Shown one piece after another: positions 18,175-27,428 of a DNA stretch of 64,000 nucleotides. Source of the DNA: Myxococcota bacterium (GTDB lineage: Bacteria; Myxococcota; XYA12-FULL-58-9; JALHOP01). A model generated the notes under the pieces. It was given only the letters and a program-made list of their open reading frames with translations. It ran no database searches and was not told where the DNA came from. Location: contig JALHOP010000004.1 in assembly GCA_022842935.1 (NCBI GenBank), positions 372,001-436,000 of the forward strand. The letters are read 5' to 3'. A program made the position numbers and the translations under genes. Within the stretch, counting starts at the first letter, position 1; every line of letters starts with the position of its first letter.

Positions 18175-19883
18175 GAGGACTCCGTTACGTCATCGAGGCT
18201 CATGCGCTCCGGGGCCGAGACGCCCAGGATGCCGAGCAGTGCTCGCAACGTGACACGCAGCCCCTCACAGAGCAGCAAGCGCGCGCGCGTCTTCACCGGG
18301 TCAGCCGAGATGACGCGCTCGGTGCCCTTGTATTGCGAGTAGTAGCTGTGGAACTGCGCGATGAGGTCCTGGATGTAGTGGACCACCTGATGGGGCTCAC
18401 GATTCACAGCTGCGTCGATGACGACCTCTGGCGCGCGTAACATGGTCTTCACGAGCGCTGCTTCTTCCGGGAGCGTCAACGCGTCGAGAGCGCCTGGTGT
18501 GTAAACCGGCCTGGGCACGCCCTGCTCGTCCGCCTTGCGGACAATCGAGCACATGCGGGCGTGGCCCATCTGGGCATAAAACACGGGGTTATCCAGCGTC
18601 TTCTTGGTGGCGAGCTCGAGGTCGAAGTCCATCTGCGCATCGGAGCGGCGCATGATGAAGAAGTAGCGGAACGCATCAGGGCCGACCTGGTCGAGGACCT
18701 CGCGTAGCCACACTGCGGTACCCAAGCGCTTGCCCATGCGTACCGCTTCGCCGCCGCGCGAGATGCTTACGATTTGGATGAGGATGACCTCGAGTGCCTT
18801 CGGGTCGTAACCCAAGGCCGCGATACCGGCGCGAACGCGCGCGACGTAGCCACCGTGGTCGGCACCAAGCACGTTGACCAGTCCCGCGAAGCCACGCTTT
18901 AGCTTGTCTTCGTGGTAGGCAAGGTCCGCCGTCACGTAGGTGGGACGTCCGTCTTCGCGGATGAGAACGCGATCCTTGTCGTCCCCGAAGGTGGTTGAGC
19001 GAAACCACGTCTTGCCCTCTTCCATGAAGATGTGGCCGAGACCGTCCATGCGCTTGACGAAAGCAGGCAGGCCGACGCGGTCCGAGAGCTCACGTTCGCT
19101 CACGAACGAGTCGAACCGCACGTTGAACGCCAGTAGGTCGTCCTTGATGCGCTTCATCATGAGCGCGATGCCCTTCGCCTTGAGCTTGTCGATCCACTCG
19201 CTCTCTGGCTTGTCGAGCAACGCCTCGCCGACTTCGGCGTGAACGCTCTTGGCGATATCGATGATGTAGTCGCCCGGGTAGAAGTCCTCGGGGGCCGAGA
19301 ACGGCCGGCCGCAAAGCTCGCCGTAACGCAGATAGATCGAGCGGGCCATGACGTCGGTCTGATTGCCGAGGTCGTTGATGTAGTATTCGCGCGCGACGGC
19401 AAAACCTGCAGCGTCGAGTAACGAGGCGACCACATCGCCGACGACCGCGCCGCGGCCGTGCCCCAAGTGAAGGGGGCCGGTGGGGTTCGCGCTCACGAAC
19501 TCGACGAGGATCCGCTTGCCGCCGCCATGATTGCTGCGCACGAACGCATCGCCCGCGGCGAGCGCTTCGGCGAAGCTCTCCATCACCGCCTTGTGCGTGA
19601 TGAAGAAGTTGATGAAGCCAGGACCTGCGACTTCACTCTTGGCAATCAGACCACCGCCGTCGCCGACCTCGCGTTGAATGAGCGAAGCAATCTCGCGCGG
19701 ATTCTTCTTGGCGCTCTTGGCAACGAGCATCGCGATGTTGGAGGCGAAGTCGCCGTGCGCTGCCTCTTTTGGGGGTGAGAGCGCTACTGCCGGTAGCTCG
19801 CCAGTCAAGCTCCCCGCGGCATGGAGGCGGGCGAGCGTCTGTTCGAGGTGCTTTGCGAGCTTCGTGCGAATCGAGACGACCAT
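18171..19883 (-). CDS. argS: Arginyl-tRNA synthetase
   Basis: A class I synthetase that charges tRNA-Arg. The 570 residues start at MVVSIRTKLAKHLEQ (19883). The ArgS N-terminal domain is followed by the HIGH-equivalent HLGH in ANPTGPLHLGHGRGAVVGD, the catalytic Rossmann core and the DALR anticodon-binding domain near the C-terminus (AQFHSYYSQYKGTERV). The KMSKS-equivalent segment reads RMGKRLGT (class KMSK-less ArgS type), which is usual in many bacteria. The in-frame extension upstream to 20021 is rejected because it lacks homology. It is followed by the SPOR gene with a four-base overlap. Confidence 0.97.
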   Translation of the reverse strand: MVVSIRTKLAKHLEQTLARLHAAGSLTGELPAVALSPPKEAAHGDFASNIAMLVAKSAKKNPREIASLIQREVGDGGGLIAKSEVAGPGFINFFITHKAVMESFAEALAAGDAFVRSNHGGGKRILVEFVSANPTGPLHLGHGRGAVVGDVVASLLDAAGFAVAREYYINDLGNQTDVMARSIYLRYGELCGRPFSAPEDFYPGDYIIDIAKSVHAEVGEALLDKPESEWIDKLKAKGIALMMKRIKDDLLAFNVRFDSFVSERELSDRVGLPAFVKRMDGLGHIFMEEGKTWFRSTTFGDDKDRVLIREDGRPTYVTADLAYHEDKLKRGFAGLVNVLGADHGGYVARVRAGIAALGYDPKALEVILIQIVSISRGGEAVRMGKRLGTAVWLREVLDQVGPDAFRYFFIMRRSDAQMDFDLELATKKTLDNPVFYAQMGHARMCSIVRKADEQGVPRPVYTPGALDALTLPEEAALVKTMLRAPEVVIDAAVNREPHQVVHYIQDLIAQFHSYYSQYKGTERVISADPVKTRARLLLCEGLRVTLRALLGILGVSAPERMSLDDVTESS

Positions 19884-19951
19884 GAACCAAAGACCTTCCT
19901 CGCCCAGCCTGGCTTCGCGATCGTAAGAGCGCGCGCCCAACTGGTCAAAAA

Positions 19952-20188
19952 TCAGGCGTGAAAACGCGCGGCCAAATACCCGGATAGACAAAGCAAAGCG
20001 AGGCTCGTGGTGATGAGCCACCAGCCGAACACACGCGGCGACATCGTGGTTGCTCCCGCGAGAGAGAAGCCCGGACTGGGCTCACTCCTGACGCGTCCCG
20101 CGCGACGCACGAGGGCGATACCCCCGATGAGCACGAGCAGCTCGATGAAGCTCACGAACGCCAGCAGAAATGCGGCGCGTCCTTGCAT
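19952..20188 (-). CDS. Small two-helix membrane protein (78 aa)
   Basis: Starting at ATG 20188 (MQGRAAFLLAFVSFIE), the protein has two hydrophobic helices (about 5-24 and 52-70) joined by a polar segment with RRAGRVRSEPSPG, and a short tail. Two TMs, no motif. It is 68 bases upstream of argS on the same strand. An upstream ATG at 20248 would add 20 polar residues. Unknown function. Confidence 0.6.
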   Translation of the reverse strand: MQGRAAFLLAFVSFIELLVLIGGIALVRRAGRVRSEPSPGFSLAGATTMSPRVFGWWLITTSLALLCLSGYLAARFHA

Positions 20189-20237
20189 GAGGGCGCCCGT
20201 AGCACGCGCGTTGCGCAAGTGACTAGAGCGTATTCTA

Positions 20238-21335
20238 ATGGGAGGCATGGACGCAGTCTCGGCAGGCCTCTTGAAACGCGCGGCGCTCGATGTGCTCGAG
20301 GCGCGTCCGTTTCGTGCACCGCTCTGGCTGCGCTCGCCGCACGCGCAAACCCTCTTTCCTCATTTTCTGCGCCGTCCGCTGCTACCGCCCCTCCGTCGCG
20401 AAGAGTGGCCGACGGGCGACGGCGACCTGCTCAGCATCCACCACCTCGAAGGGAGCGCCGACGCGCCCCGTGTCGTTCTCCTGCACGGCCTCGAGGGTGG
20501 TCTCACGTCGAGCTACATCAAGGGGCTTCTCGTCGCGCTGCGCACCCAGGGCTACCCAGCAACGGTCATGGAGCACCGCTCCTGTGACGGTCGAATGAAC
20601 AGCGCAAAGCGCTTGTACCATTTGGGAGAGACGACGGATTTAGCGCGGGTCGTCGGCGAGCTCGTGCTCCGCGAGCCGTTCCGTCCGCTGGTCCTGTGCG
20701 GCTTCTCACTGGGCGGCAATCAGGTGCTCAAATGGCTTGGCGAATCGCCAGCCGAGATCCCCGCGCAGGTCCGTGCCGCCGTTGCCGTCTCGCCGCCCTT
20801 TGACCTCATGGTCTCGGGCCCACATATGGATCGCGTCTTGTTTGGCCAATACACCAAACACTTTCTGCGGTCGCTCATCCCCAAGGCGCTCGCCAAGGCC
20901 GAGCAGTTTCCCGACCTCCTCGACGCTGATCGCATTCGCGCCGCCCGTACCTTCAAAGAGTTCGATACGTACGCGACAGCTGCCCTGCACGGGTTCGCCG
21001 ACGCACATGACTACTGGAGGCGCGTCTCGAGTGGCCAGTTTCTGCCTCGTATCGAGGTGCCAACGTTATTGATTGCTTCGGCGGACGACCCCTTCAACCC
21101 GAGTAGCACCCTGCCCCGTGAGCTCGCCGCGCGCTCGCCACACCTCATCGCGCAGCTCACCCGCCGCGGCGGTCACGTCGGCTTCGTCATGGGTTCTCCG
21201 CTCCGTCCGCGCTTCTGGGCAGATGAGCAGATCGTCGCCTACTTAGGCGTTCTACGGAGGCGCATCACCGCGCCAGATACCGCCGCTCGCGTCCCCGACG
21301 TAACACACCCCAGGCACGCAGCCGACGACGCGTAG
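20238..21335 (+). CDS. Alpha/beta hydrolase of the YheT family
   Basis: A 365-residue predicted hydrolase/esterase. Family marks are LRSPHAQTLFP near the N-terminus, VVLLHGLEGGLTSSYIK (oxyanion strand), VMEHRSCDGRMNSAKRLYHLGE, the nucleophile elbow GFSLGGNQVLKWLGE (Ser157), PTLLIASADDPFNPS (acid) and TRRGGHVGFV (His). YheT/EMB8-type enzymes have poorly known substrates. An ATG at 20247 is an alternative start. The last 84 bases overlap the convergent fibronectin-type lipoprotein gene; its tail after RRRITAPDTAARV is therefore translated from DNA used on both strands. Confidence 0.9.
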   Translation: MGGMDAVSAGLLKRAALDVLEARPFRAPLWLRSPHAQTLFPHFLRRPLLPPLRREEWPTGDGDLLSIHHLEGSADAPRVVLLHGLEGGLTSSYIKGLLVALRTQGYPATVMEHRSCDGRMNSAKRLYHLGETTDLARVVGELVLREPFRPLVLCGFSLGGNQVLKWLGESPAEIPAQVRAAVAVSPPFDLMVSGPHMDRVLFGQYTKHFLRSLIPKALAKAEQFPDLLDADRIRAARTFKEFDTYATAALHGFADAHDYWRRVSSGQFLPRIEVPTLLIASADDPFNPSSTLPRELAARSPHLIAQLTRRGGHVGFVMGSPLRPRFWADEQIVAYLGVLRRRITAPDTAARVPDVTHPRHAADDA

Positions 21336-23270
21336 CTCGAGCTCGCCCACCGTGCGCCAGAACCAACGCTGGCCATCGAAGGTTTGGGCCACCAAACCAG
21401 CCTCGCTCTCCGCGCCGACATCAACGATGCCGACCGCGATGCAGTTGCGAAAGTCGATGCATTGCACGTCGTTGAACACAGCGCTCGCGGGCACGTCGTT
21501 TCGACGCGCAAACACCACGTCTTCGGGTGCCCTAGCGCTCTCCCCCGCCTCGACGCCGTTGACCGTGACAGCACCCACGCAATACGCGCCAGCCGCGTCG
21601 TAGCTGCAGTCCGCCCCCCCGACCTCGCCCGGCCCAAAGAGCGTGAAATCCGCGAAAGGGACCTCGCCGATCAGCAGACCTTGCGTCCGGTTGGGAGCGG
21701 TCCCGCTGCCGTCGCCCGCGATGATGACGGCATTGCTCCCGGGACGGCCGCGCACGCTACGCCAGACGAAATCGGATGCGGGAGGTAAGGTTGCACTCAC
21801 CGCGGTGAAGTCAGCGGCGACCAAACTGGTCGTGTAGGCGAGCGTTGCGACGCCCGACACGTTGGCGACGCTTAGACACCCAAGCGGGTCGACGCCGTTT
21901 CCGCAGGCCAGCCAGCGCGCCGGCCCAATCGCAACGCCGGTGGCCGGGCCGATGCGCTTCCTCGTGACCTCGGGCGTGGTGCCGAAGCTCTGCGCGATAC
22001 GCACGGCGTTGCACGTGTCGGCACGCGCGAGCACGCAGTCTTCGGCGATGCACTGAACACTGGTGACGCTGACGTCTGTGGTCGTGTCATCGCCGACGTC
22101 CGCGCAGTCCCTGCCGCCCGTCAAGGCGCTCGCATAGTCGAGCACCGTGAAGTCGTTTCCGTTTACCGTCCGTCGGAGCGTACCGCTCACGGTGCCCGCG
22201 AGGACGTGGGCGCTGCTCGCCACCGCGAACGAGAGCACACGCTCACCCGCACCGGCGCCGACTTCCAGCCGCTGGAAGCGGTAAAGCGGCCCGACCGTGT
22301 AGCTCCCGGGGGTCGACTCCTTGGCGTAAAGGAAGCGCCGCACCGATACCTTGCCGGTCTTCGCGCCGGTGGGCACCCTCACCGTCAAGCTGGTGTCAGT
22401 CGCCGCGTTGACGGCGACCTCACGCTCATCTCCGGGGCCGCTCTCGCCCTCGAAAACGACCGTCAGCTCATCCGCCGCGTCGCCGAAACGCGCGCCGGCG
22501 ATGGTGACCTGCTGCGCGTCGAAGCCATAGTCAGGCGAGACGCTGGTCACCAAAACGGGGTCGTCGGTCGTCGCGCTGATCGGCGAGGAGAGGTCGCCAA
22601 GTCGAAAAACCCCTTTCTCGACGTTCATCTTGAAGGCGTAGGTGGCATTGCTATCGAGGCCCTGTACGGCCACGCTCGTCTCCGCCCCTGTCACGTGGAC
22701 GGATGGTGAGGTCTCGGTCACCTCGGTCGCACCTGCTTCGGAGCGATAGACGTTGAAGCCGCTCGCGCCATCGACGGCATCCCACGCGACCACCACGCCG
22801 CCGCCGCCGATGCGGGTCACGCGGAAATTCGCTGCCGGACCGGGCTTCGTGAGCACGGCGCGCGTTGCACTGGGCGCGCTCTCCTGCCCCGCCCGGACAG
22901 CGATCACGTACACGTAGTAGAGGGTCTCGGGCGCGAGGCCAGTGACGCGCGGGAAGGTCGCGGCTTCACCTACGAACGTGAAGGGTCCGGCCGGGGAACC
23001 GCTATAGTAGACCTTGTAGCTGCAGCAGTCTGCTGGGGCGTCGTGTGTCCAGCGAACGAGCAGGGTCGTCGAGGTGATGTCGTAGACCTGAATGTTCAGC
23101 TGCGGCGCGACAAGCGCCTCGGGTCCCCCGTCGTCCGCGTCGCCCGCGTCGTTGTCTGTGGCATCGTCGTCGGTTCGCGTCGCGTCGAGAACGAGATCCG
23201 TGCCGCCACATGACACGATGTTCGCTGTCCCGAAGGCCGTGAGGGCGGCCACCGTCAACCCGCGGATCAT
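21252..23270 (-). CDS. Surface lipoprotein with fibronectin III-like and IPT/TIG-like domains
   Basis: A 672-residue lipoprotein with signal MIRGLTVAALTAFGTANIVSC (Cys21) and an Asp-rich linker (DDDATDNDAGDADDGG). Two fibronectin type III-like domains follow: TTLLVRWTHDAPADCCSYKV with APETLYYVYVIAV, then GGVVVAWDAVDGASGFNVYR. Next is an IPT/TIG-like domain (TSVSPDYGFDAQQVTIAGAR). The remaining ~330 residues are a beta-rich domain with many Cys and VWRSVRGRPGSN-type repeats, perhaps a propeller. It is likely outer-surface, with adhesion or binding possible. It overlaps the convergent hydrolase gene by 84 bases. Confidence 0.85.
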   Translation of the reverse strand: MIRGLTVAALTAFGTANIVSCGGTDLVLDATRTDDDATDNDAGDADDGGPEALVAPQLNIQVYDITSTTLLVRWTHDAPADCCSYKVYYSGSPAGPFTFVGEAATFPRVTGLAPETLYYVYVIAVRAGQESAPSATRAVLTKPGPAANFRVTRIGGGGVVVAWDAVDGASGFNVYRSEAGATEVTETSPSVHVTGAETSVAVQGLDSNATYAFKMNVEKGVFRLGDLSSPISATTDDPVLVTSVSPDYGFDAQQVTIAGARFGDAADELTVVFEGESGPGDEREVAVNAATDTSLTVRVPTGAKTGKVSVRRFLYAKESTPGSYTVGPLYRFQRLEVGAGAGERVLSFAVASSAHVLAGTVSGTLRRTVNGNDFTVLDYASALTGGRDCADVGDDTTTDVSVTSVQCIAEDCVLARADTCNAVRIAQSFGTTPEVTRKRIGPATGVAIGPARWLACGNGVDPLGCLSVANVSGVATLAYTTSLVAADFTAVSATLPPASDFVWRSVRGRPGSNAVIIAGDGSGTAPNRTQGLLIGEVPFADFTLFGPGEVGGADCSYDAAGAYCVGAVTVNGVEAGESARAPEDVVFARRNDVPASAVFNDVQCIDFRNCIAVGIVDVGAESEAGLVAQTFDGQRWFWRTVGELELRVVGCVPGVCYVGDASGGIWRGDAPP

Positions 23271-23281
23271 ACGCTCTAAAC

Positions 23282-24769
23282 TTACTCGAGGAACGACTCG
23301 TAGACCCGGATATATTGCTTTGCGGTCACGGCGAGCGAAAAGCGGTCGAAGCTCTCACGCATGACCCTCTCGAGGACCCTCCGGCGCGTTTCGTACGGCA
23401 GCCGGTGGAACTCGATGGCCCGCAACATGGCGCCCTCGAGAGCCTCTGGGCTGAACTCCTCGAACACGAAACCGATGCCCGTGTCGTTGTCGAGGTCGAG
23501 CGGCAAGACGGTGTCGGAGAGGCCACCTGTCAGGCGCGCTACAGGCAAGGTGCCGTAGCGCGGTCCCTCCATCTGCGGCAAACCACAAGGTTCGTAGAGT
23601 GAGGGCATGAGGACGAAGTCGCTGCCCGCCTTCCCAATCTCGCTTAGGTCCTCGCGGAAGTAGCGCTGCGCGATGCGGCCCTGAGAGGCCAGCGCGAGCT
23701 TCTGGAACTTGCGCTCTGTCTCGGGCTCGCCGTTCGCGACGATGGCGATCTGGGCGCCGTGCTGATCGACAATGCGTTTCGCGATGGCGAGCAGGAGCTC
23801 GGGGCCCTTCTGATCGTACAAGCGCGACGGCCACAGAAAAATGGGCGCCTGCGCTTCCTGACGCAGACCCATGCGCTCCTGGAAGAGCACCTTGTTCTGG
23901 GACTTCTTTTCCATCACGTCGGTCTCGTCGTACGCCACGATGTGCTTGGCGAGCCGGGGGTCGACGGTGTCGCTGGGCGCATTCAAGATACCCAGGGCGC
24001 GGCCATTCTCGTCCTTCACGCGAATCGCAGTGCGCACGGACGGCGGCACGATGCTCGCGAACTCACCCCGCGTAATCTCGTGTAAGAAGGTCGGCGAGAC
24101 CGTGTTGACGACGTCGGCGGCGTGGATGCCGCTGGCGGTGAAGTCGACGCGGTTGCCGTTCCAGTTGTCGCGCCACGCCTCGGGGAAGTTCTCCAGGTAG
24201 AGGTGGGCCATGAAGCGGCGCACGTCGATGCCCATGCGGTCGATGGCGGCTGGAGAGTCGTATTCGGTAAAGACGTTATGCAGCGTGAAGATGCTCTTGA
24301 TGCGCTTCTCGCGCGCCGCCGCTGGCACGAGGCCGGTCATCCAGTCGTTGCAGTGGACGACATCGGGGCGCAGCTCGTCGAGCAGCTGGTTGATGATGTA
24401 GCGCTGAAAGGCCTCAGCGCGGCGCACGCGTGGGTGGGCAGCGCTGTCTTCGTAGACCGCGTGCAAATTCGAGAAGGCGCTGTCGGAGACGAGGTGCACG
24501 CCCTTGCGCTGAAGGAGCGGCACGAGCAGGTCGAGCTCGCGCGCGGTGACGTTCGCGAAGTCACGAAATTTGGCGTCGTATTTGGGCAGCACGACGTGCA
24601 GCTCGAAGCGCTCATCTTCGTGGAGGTAACGGATGAGCCCAGCCGAGATGTCTCCCAAGCCACCGCCCTTGGCGCGGATGGTGTGCGCCGCGTTGCCCAT
24701 CCCCTCCGGGAGCTCGGTGATCTCCGGAGTGCAGATGAGGATGCGGGGCCTTTTGCGGCGTCGTTGCAT
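23282..24769 (-). CDS. glgA: Glycogen/starch synthase (GT5)
   Basis: A 495-residue GT5 enzyme that adds ADP-glucose (or another NDP-glucose) to the non-reducing end of alpha-1,4-glucan. The donor-binding motif KGGGLGD lies at 34-40, preceded by an unusual insert (ICTPEITELPEGMGNAAHTI). Further marks are VVHCNDWMTGLVPAAA, FTLHNVFTEYDSP, the C-terminal SLYEPCGLPQMEG and LTGGLSDTVLPLD. No other glycogen gene is adjacent. It ends 12 bases upstream of the start of the surface lipoprotein gene on the same strand, so co-transcription is possible though functionally unexplained. Confidence 0.9.
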   Translation of the reverse strand: MQRRRKRPRILICTPEITELPEGMGNAAHTIRAKGGGLGDISAGLIRYLHEDERFELHVVLPKYDAKFRDFANVTARELDLLVPLLQRKGVHLVSDSAFSNLHAVYEDSAAHPRVRRAEAFQRYIINQLLDELRPDVVHCNDWMTGLVPAAAREKRIKSIFTLHNVFTEYDSPAAIDRMGIDVRRFMAHLYLENFPEAWRDNWNGNRVDFTASGIHAADVVNTVSPTFLHEITRGEFASIVPPSVRTAIRVKDENGRALGILNAPSDTVDPRLAKHIVAYDETDVMEKKSQNKVLFQERMGLRQEAQAPIFLWPSRLYDQKGPELLLAIAKRIVDQHGAQIAIVANGEPETERKFQKLALASQGRIAQRYFREDLSEIGKAGSDFVLMPSLYEPCGLPQMEGPRYGTLPVARLTGGLSDTVLPLDLDNDTGIGFVFEEFSPEALEGAMLRAIEFHRLPYETRRRVLERVMRESFDRFSLAVTAKQYIRVYESFLE

Positions 24770-24846
24770 GGATGAGAGCGCGGTAGATTAAGACCTACCC
24801 TGGCCGAGCGCTCGTCACAACCGTTCTGCCCGCGCACCGCCCTGCA

Positions 24847-26400
24847 CTAGGCAAAACGCGAGGCGGAGCGAGCGTGCAGCGCAGCAACCCCAGCGATGCT
24901 CGCGTCGCCGAGATTCGCCGCACTCGTTACCTTGTTTGCGCGCAGTTGCTGTTGGCCGAGGTAGCGCTGCAGCGAAGCAGTCTCGGCGTCGAGTCGGACG
25001 AGGTCGGCGCGCTGCGAGCCATTGAGCAGCTCGTCCATCAGCCGTTCGAGGCGCTGACGGGCAGCGAGCGCCTGCTGTACGTTTGGAAGCCCGCCGGCCA
25101 AAATCGCCTCACCACTACTGGCTGCGGTGTTGCTACCAGCTGCGTAGGCGGCCGACGCCTCGCGGCTGAGAGCGTAGACCGTCCCGCTCGTCGGGTCCCG
25201 ATAGGTTGGCCGCCCAACACCGCTCTCGGCGTGGTTCTTAGCGACTCTCTGCCCAATGACGAGGACTTCTTGGGGCGTGATCTCAACGGGGCGCGGGATG
25301 TCCCGCTCCATGCGGCGGATCGCAGACCCCCGATCGGCTGCGGAATAGGCGTTCGCGGAACGCAGCTCTGCGACGCCACGCGTGCGCATTTGCTGGACGA
25401 TGCGTTGAATCTCTTCCACCGAGGCGTTCAACGGGATGGTGCCGTCCTCGATCATGCGCGCGATCTCTTCGCGCTCCGAGACGTTGCGCACGGTGCGACC
25501 AATCTCGCGCATCACCCCGACCTGACCCATGAACTCTGGGAAGCGCTTCTGGAGAAATGCTCTGGCCTCCGGTGGAAGCAGGGTCGGATTGTCGATGATT
25601 TGCTGGACGATGTTTGGCATCGCAGCCAAACGTTGTTCACGTGAGAACATCGCGATGGTGCGCTCGCCGGGAACGTTGGCGGTGGCATCGGTGATGCCGT
25701 TGGCCTTGAGAACTTCCCGCGCCATCGCCATGTCGGCGATGCGCATGATCATGGGAAGATTGAACTCGTTGCCGCCCATGCGCTCATTGAGCTCTTCGAC
25801 CAACTTACGCTGCATTGCCCGTAGCTCGGGGTGGCGCTCGAGGAAGCGATCGCGCCCCACAGCGATGGTGTCCGCGAGGCTCTCGACTGCCGCATTGTAG
25901 TTTCCAGGGACGACGACGGCGTTGCTACCTTGTGCGATCATGCCCTCTGTCTGAGGTGTGATGGTCGAGGCCTGGACGCGCTCGACCGCAGCGAGAGCCC
26001 CGACCGTACCGGGAGCAACGCCCGCCTGATTCGTGGCGGCCACGGCGCCCTCGAGGGCGGGAGCAACAGGCGTGCAGTCGGCGGCGGCTGGCGCGGGCTG
26101 AGCCCCAAGAGCAGGCCCGGGCGCCGCTGCGGGCGCACGCAGAACCGTGACGTCGCCAGCCTGAACCACGCATGCCGCGCCCAGGTTGCTGCCGATCAGG
26201 GCGGCGCGCTGCTTCTCGCCAGTGGTGCGACGGTCGATGGTATCGGCGGGTACCGGAGCCGGGGGTGCAGCAGCGACCGCAACGGGCTCGACCTTGCCTG
26301 CCGGCGGCTCTACCCCGCCCGCCGCGCTAGCTACAGCGCGCCGTTCGCTCGGCAACAGCGGCGGTCGTGCATCTCTCGTGACGGCTGGTGTCCCACTCAT
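24847..26400 (-). CDS. Unknown protein with Ala/Pro-rich N-terminus (517 aa)
   Basis: A 517-residue protein that I do not recognise. Residues 1-125 are Ala/Pro/Val-rich and low-complexity (VEPVAVAAAPPAPVP). The rest is mainly helical with many Arg/Glu/Gln, for example LPPEARAFLQKRFPEFMGQV and VEEIQRIVQQMRTRGVAEL. The C-terminal helix ends HARSASRFA. There is no signal peptide or TM. It is divergent from the 202-aa gene at 26617, sharing about 216 bases that hold a 17-bp palindrome. The style (disordered start, helical body, no known domain) resembles the 622-aa protein at 51584, but I see no clear sequence match. Confidence 0.65.
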   Translation of the reverse strand: MSGTPAVTRDARPPLLPSERRAVASAAGGVEPPAGKVEPVAVAAAPPAPVPADTIDRRTTGEKQRAALIGSNLGAACVVQAGDVTVLRAPAAAPGPALGAQPAPAAADCTPVAPALEGAVAATNQAGVAPGTVGALAAVERVQASTITPQTEGMIAQGSNAVVVPGNYNAAVESLADTIAVGRDRFLERHPELRAMQRKLVEELNERMGGNEFNLPMIMRIADMAMAREVLKANGITDATANVPGERTIAMFSREQRLAAMPNIVQQIIDNPTLLPPEARAFLQKRFPEFMGQVGVMREIGRTVRNVSEREEIARMIEDGTIPLNASVEEIQRIVQQMRTRGVAELRSANAYSAADRGSAIRRMERDIPRPVEITPQEVLVIGQRVAKNHAESGVGRPTYRDPTSGTVYALSREASAAYAAGSNTAASSGEAILAGGLPNVQQALAARQRLERLMDELLNGSQRADLVRLDAETASLQRYLGQQQLRANKVTSAANLGDASIAGVAALHARSASRFA

Positions 26401-26443
26401 CGGCGGCTAAACCTCGGACAGAGTATCGCATTGACGATTATCG

Positions 26444-26460
26444 CAACCCGCGACGGGTTG
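26444..26460. repeat. Perfect palindrome in a divergent intergenic region
   Basis: CAACCCG-CGA-CGGGTTG: two 7-bp arms and a 3-base centre, 44 bases upstream of the 24847-26400 gene start. On the minus strand GATAAT (a plausible -10) follows immediately. It could be an operator or a 5' leader hairpin controlling that gene. Inference only. Confidence 0.5.
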
Positions 26461-26616
26461 TTGCCGAAAAAGTGCGGCTCCTCTCTGACGTCCTGTCCCT
26501 GTCCAGCAAAAAATCCAAGTGAAAACGGAGACATAACAATGGATCCCTCCTCCCGGATTTTTTCCGCAACGCAGCGCCCGATATGGCCGATACAGATCAT
26601 CGATAGGGGGGATTTT

Positions 26617-27225
26617 ATGCTCACCGCGCCCCGCCGCCTCCCGAATCTGGATTCAGGTCTCGCGGTCACCCCGAGTCCTTACCCGTCGCCGCGTTCCAAT
26701 TTGGACGTTCGGCACCGTAACGAGCTTGCCCGCGTCCTCGAAGACGGCATCGTCAGCGACCAAGAGCTGACCGACGCGCGTGACTACTTGGCGAGCGTGC
26801 GGGCCTGGGCAGAGCAAGTCGCCGAAGAGCAGCCGGGTGAGCCAGCGCGGGCCGCGCGAGGGGTCCTCAATCAAGCCAGTTGGTACCGCGCGGCCGTGCA
26901 AGAGGCAGACGGGTTCGTTCAAGTCGACGCTGCGATTCGGCGAAACGACCCCTCTCCCATCAACGACTTGTTGCGCCGAGGCTACGACGACGCGGCCTAC
27001 GGCAGCGCTCTGAACTTCGCCGGGCGTGGACTCAACCCGCTCATCCAGCAAATGGGGATGGCCGATCGCGCCACCATGGCCGTCATCCTCTCGCGCGTCA
27101 CGAAACTCAACGCCTTAGATGAGCGAAGCGTCACCCAGCTCCGGGCGAGCCTACGAAGCCCAATCGACCGAGCGAGCTTCGACCAGCGTTATCCGACCCT
27201 GATGGGGGAGACGATTCTGGTCTGA
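26617..27225 (+). CDS. Unknown helical protein (202 aa)
   Basis: A soluble protein MLTAPRRLPNLDSGLAVTPS with a proline-rich start and a helical remainder (DLLRRGYDDAAYGSALNFAG, MADRATMAVILSRVTKLNAL). No domain recognised. The start at 26617 has a GGGGGG run five bases upstream. An in-frame ATG at 26539, with GGAG about eight bases upstream, would add 26 residues and is a real alternative. It is divergent from the 517-aa gene and convergent with tRNA-Val. Confidence 0.6.
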   Translation: MLTAPRRLPNLDSGLAVTPSPYPSPRSNLDVRHRNELARVLEDGIVSDQELTDARDYLASVRAWAEQVAEEQPGEPARAARGVLNQASWYRAAVQEADGFVQVDAAIRRNDPSPINDLLRRGYDDAAYGSALNFAGRGLNPLIQQMGMADRATMAVILSRVTKLNALDERSVTQLRASLRSPIDRASFDQRYPTLMGETILV

Positions 27226-27240
27226 CCGGCGGGTGCTGAA

Positions 27241-27315
27241 TGGTGCGCGGTGCAGGATTTGAACCTGCGACTTCCACCGTGTGAAGGTGGCACTCTACCG
27301 CTGAGTTAACCGCGC
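27241..27315 (-). tRNA. tRNA-Val(CAC)
   Basis: The minus-strand cloverleaf begins GCGCGGT and ends ACCGCGC-A-CCA with CCA encoded. The D-arm is ACTC...GAGT. The anticodon stem CCACC/GGTGG encloses loop TTCACAC (anticodon CAC, reading GTG). The T-arm is GCAGG-TTCAAAT-CCTGC. All stems pair fully. 75 nt. Confidence 0.97.
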
Positions 27316-27341
27316 ACGAGGTGCTGCCTGAAGGGCGCCGG

Positions 27342-27370
27342 ATATCGCAGAGCGCCCCTTTTCAGGTCAA
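27342..27370 (-). promoter_or_regulatory. Sigma-70-type promoter for tRNA-Val
   Basis: On the minus strand TTGACC (27370-27365) is followed after 17 bases by CGATAT (27347-27342), giving a start about 20 bases before the tRNA 5' end. Spacing and distance fit a stable-RNA promoter. Confidence 0.55.
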
Positions 27371-27428
27371 GACCAAACGTTGGGCGAGACGCGACGCGCG
27401 CCGTGTGAGTCGGCACGGCGCGAGAGGT

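Noticed and set aside
25831-26616. Upstream extension of the 202-aa gene inside the opposite 517-aa gene
   Set aside because: The frame is open by chance; ribosome sites at 26539 and 26617 give starts in the intergenic DNA.
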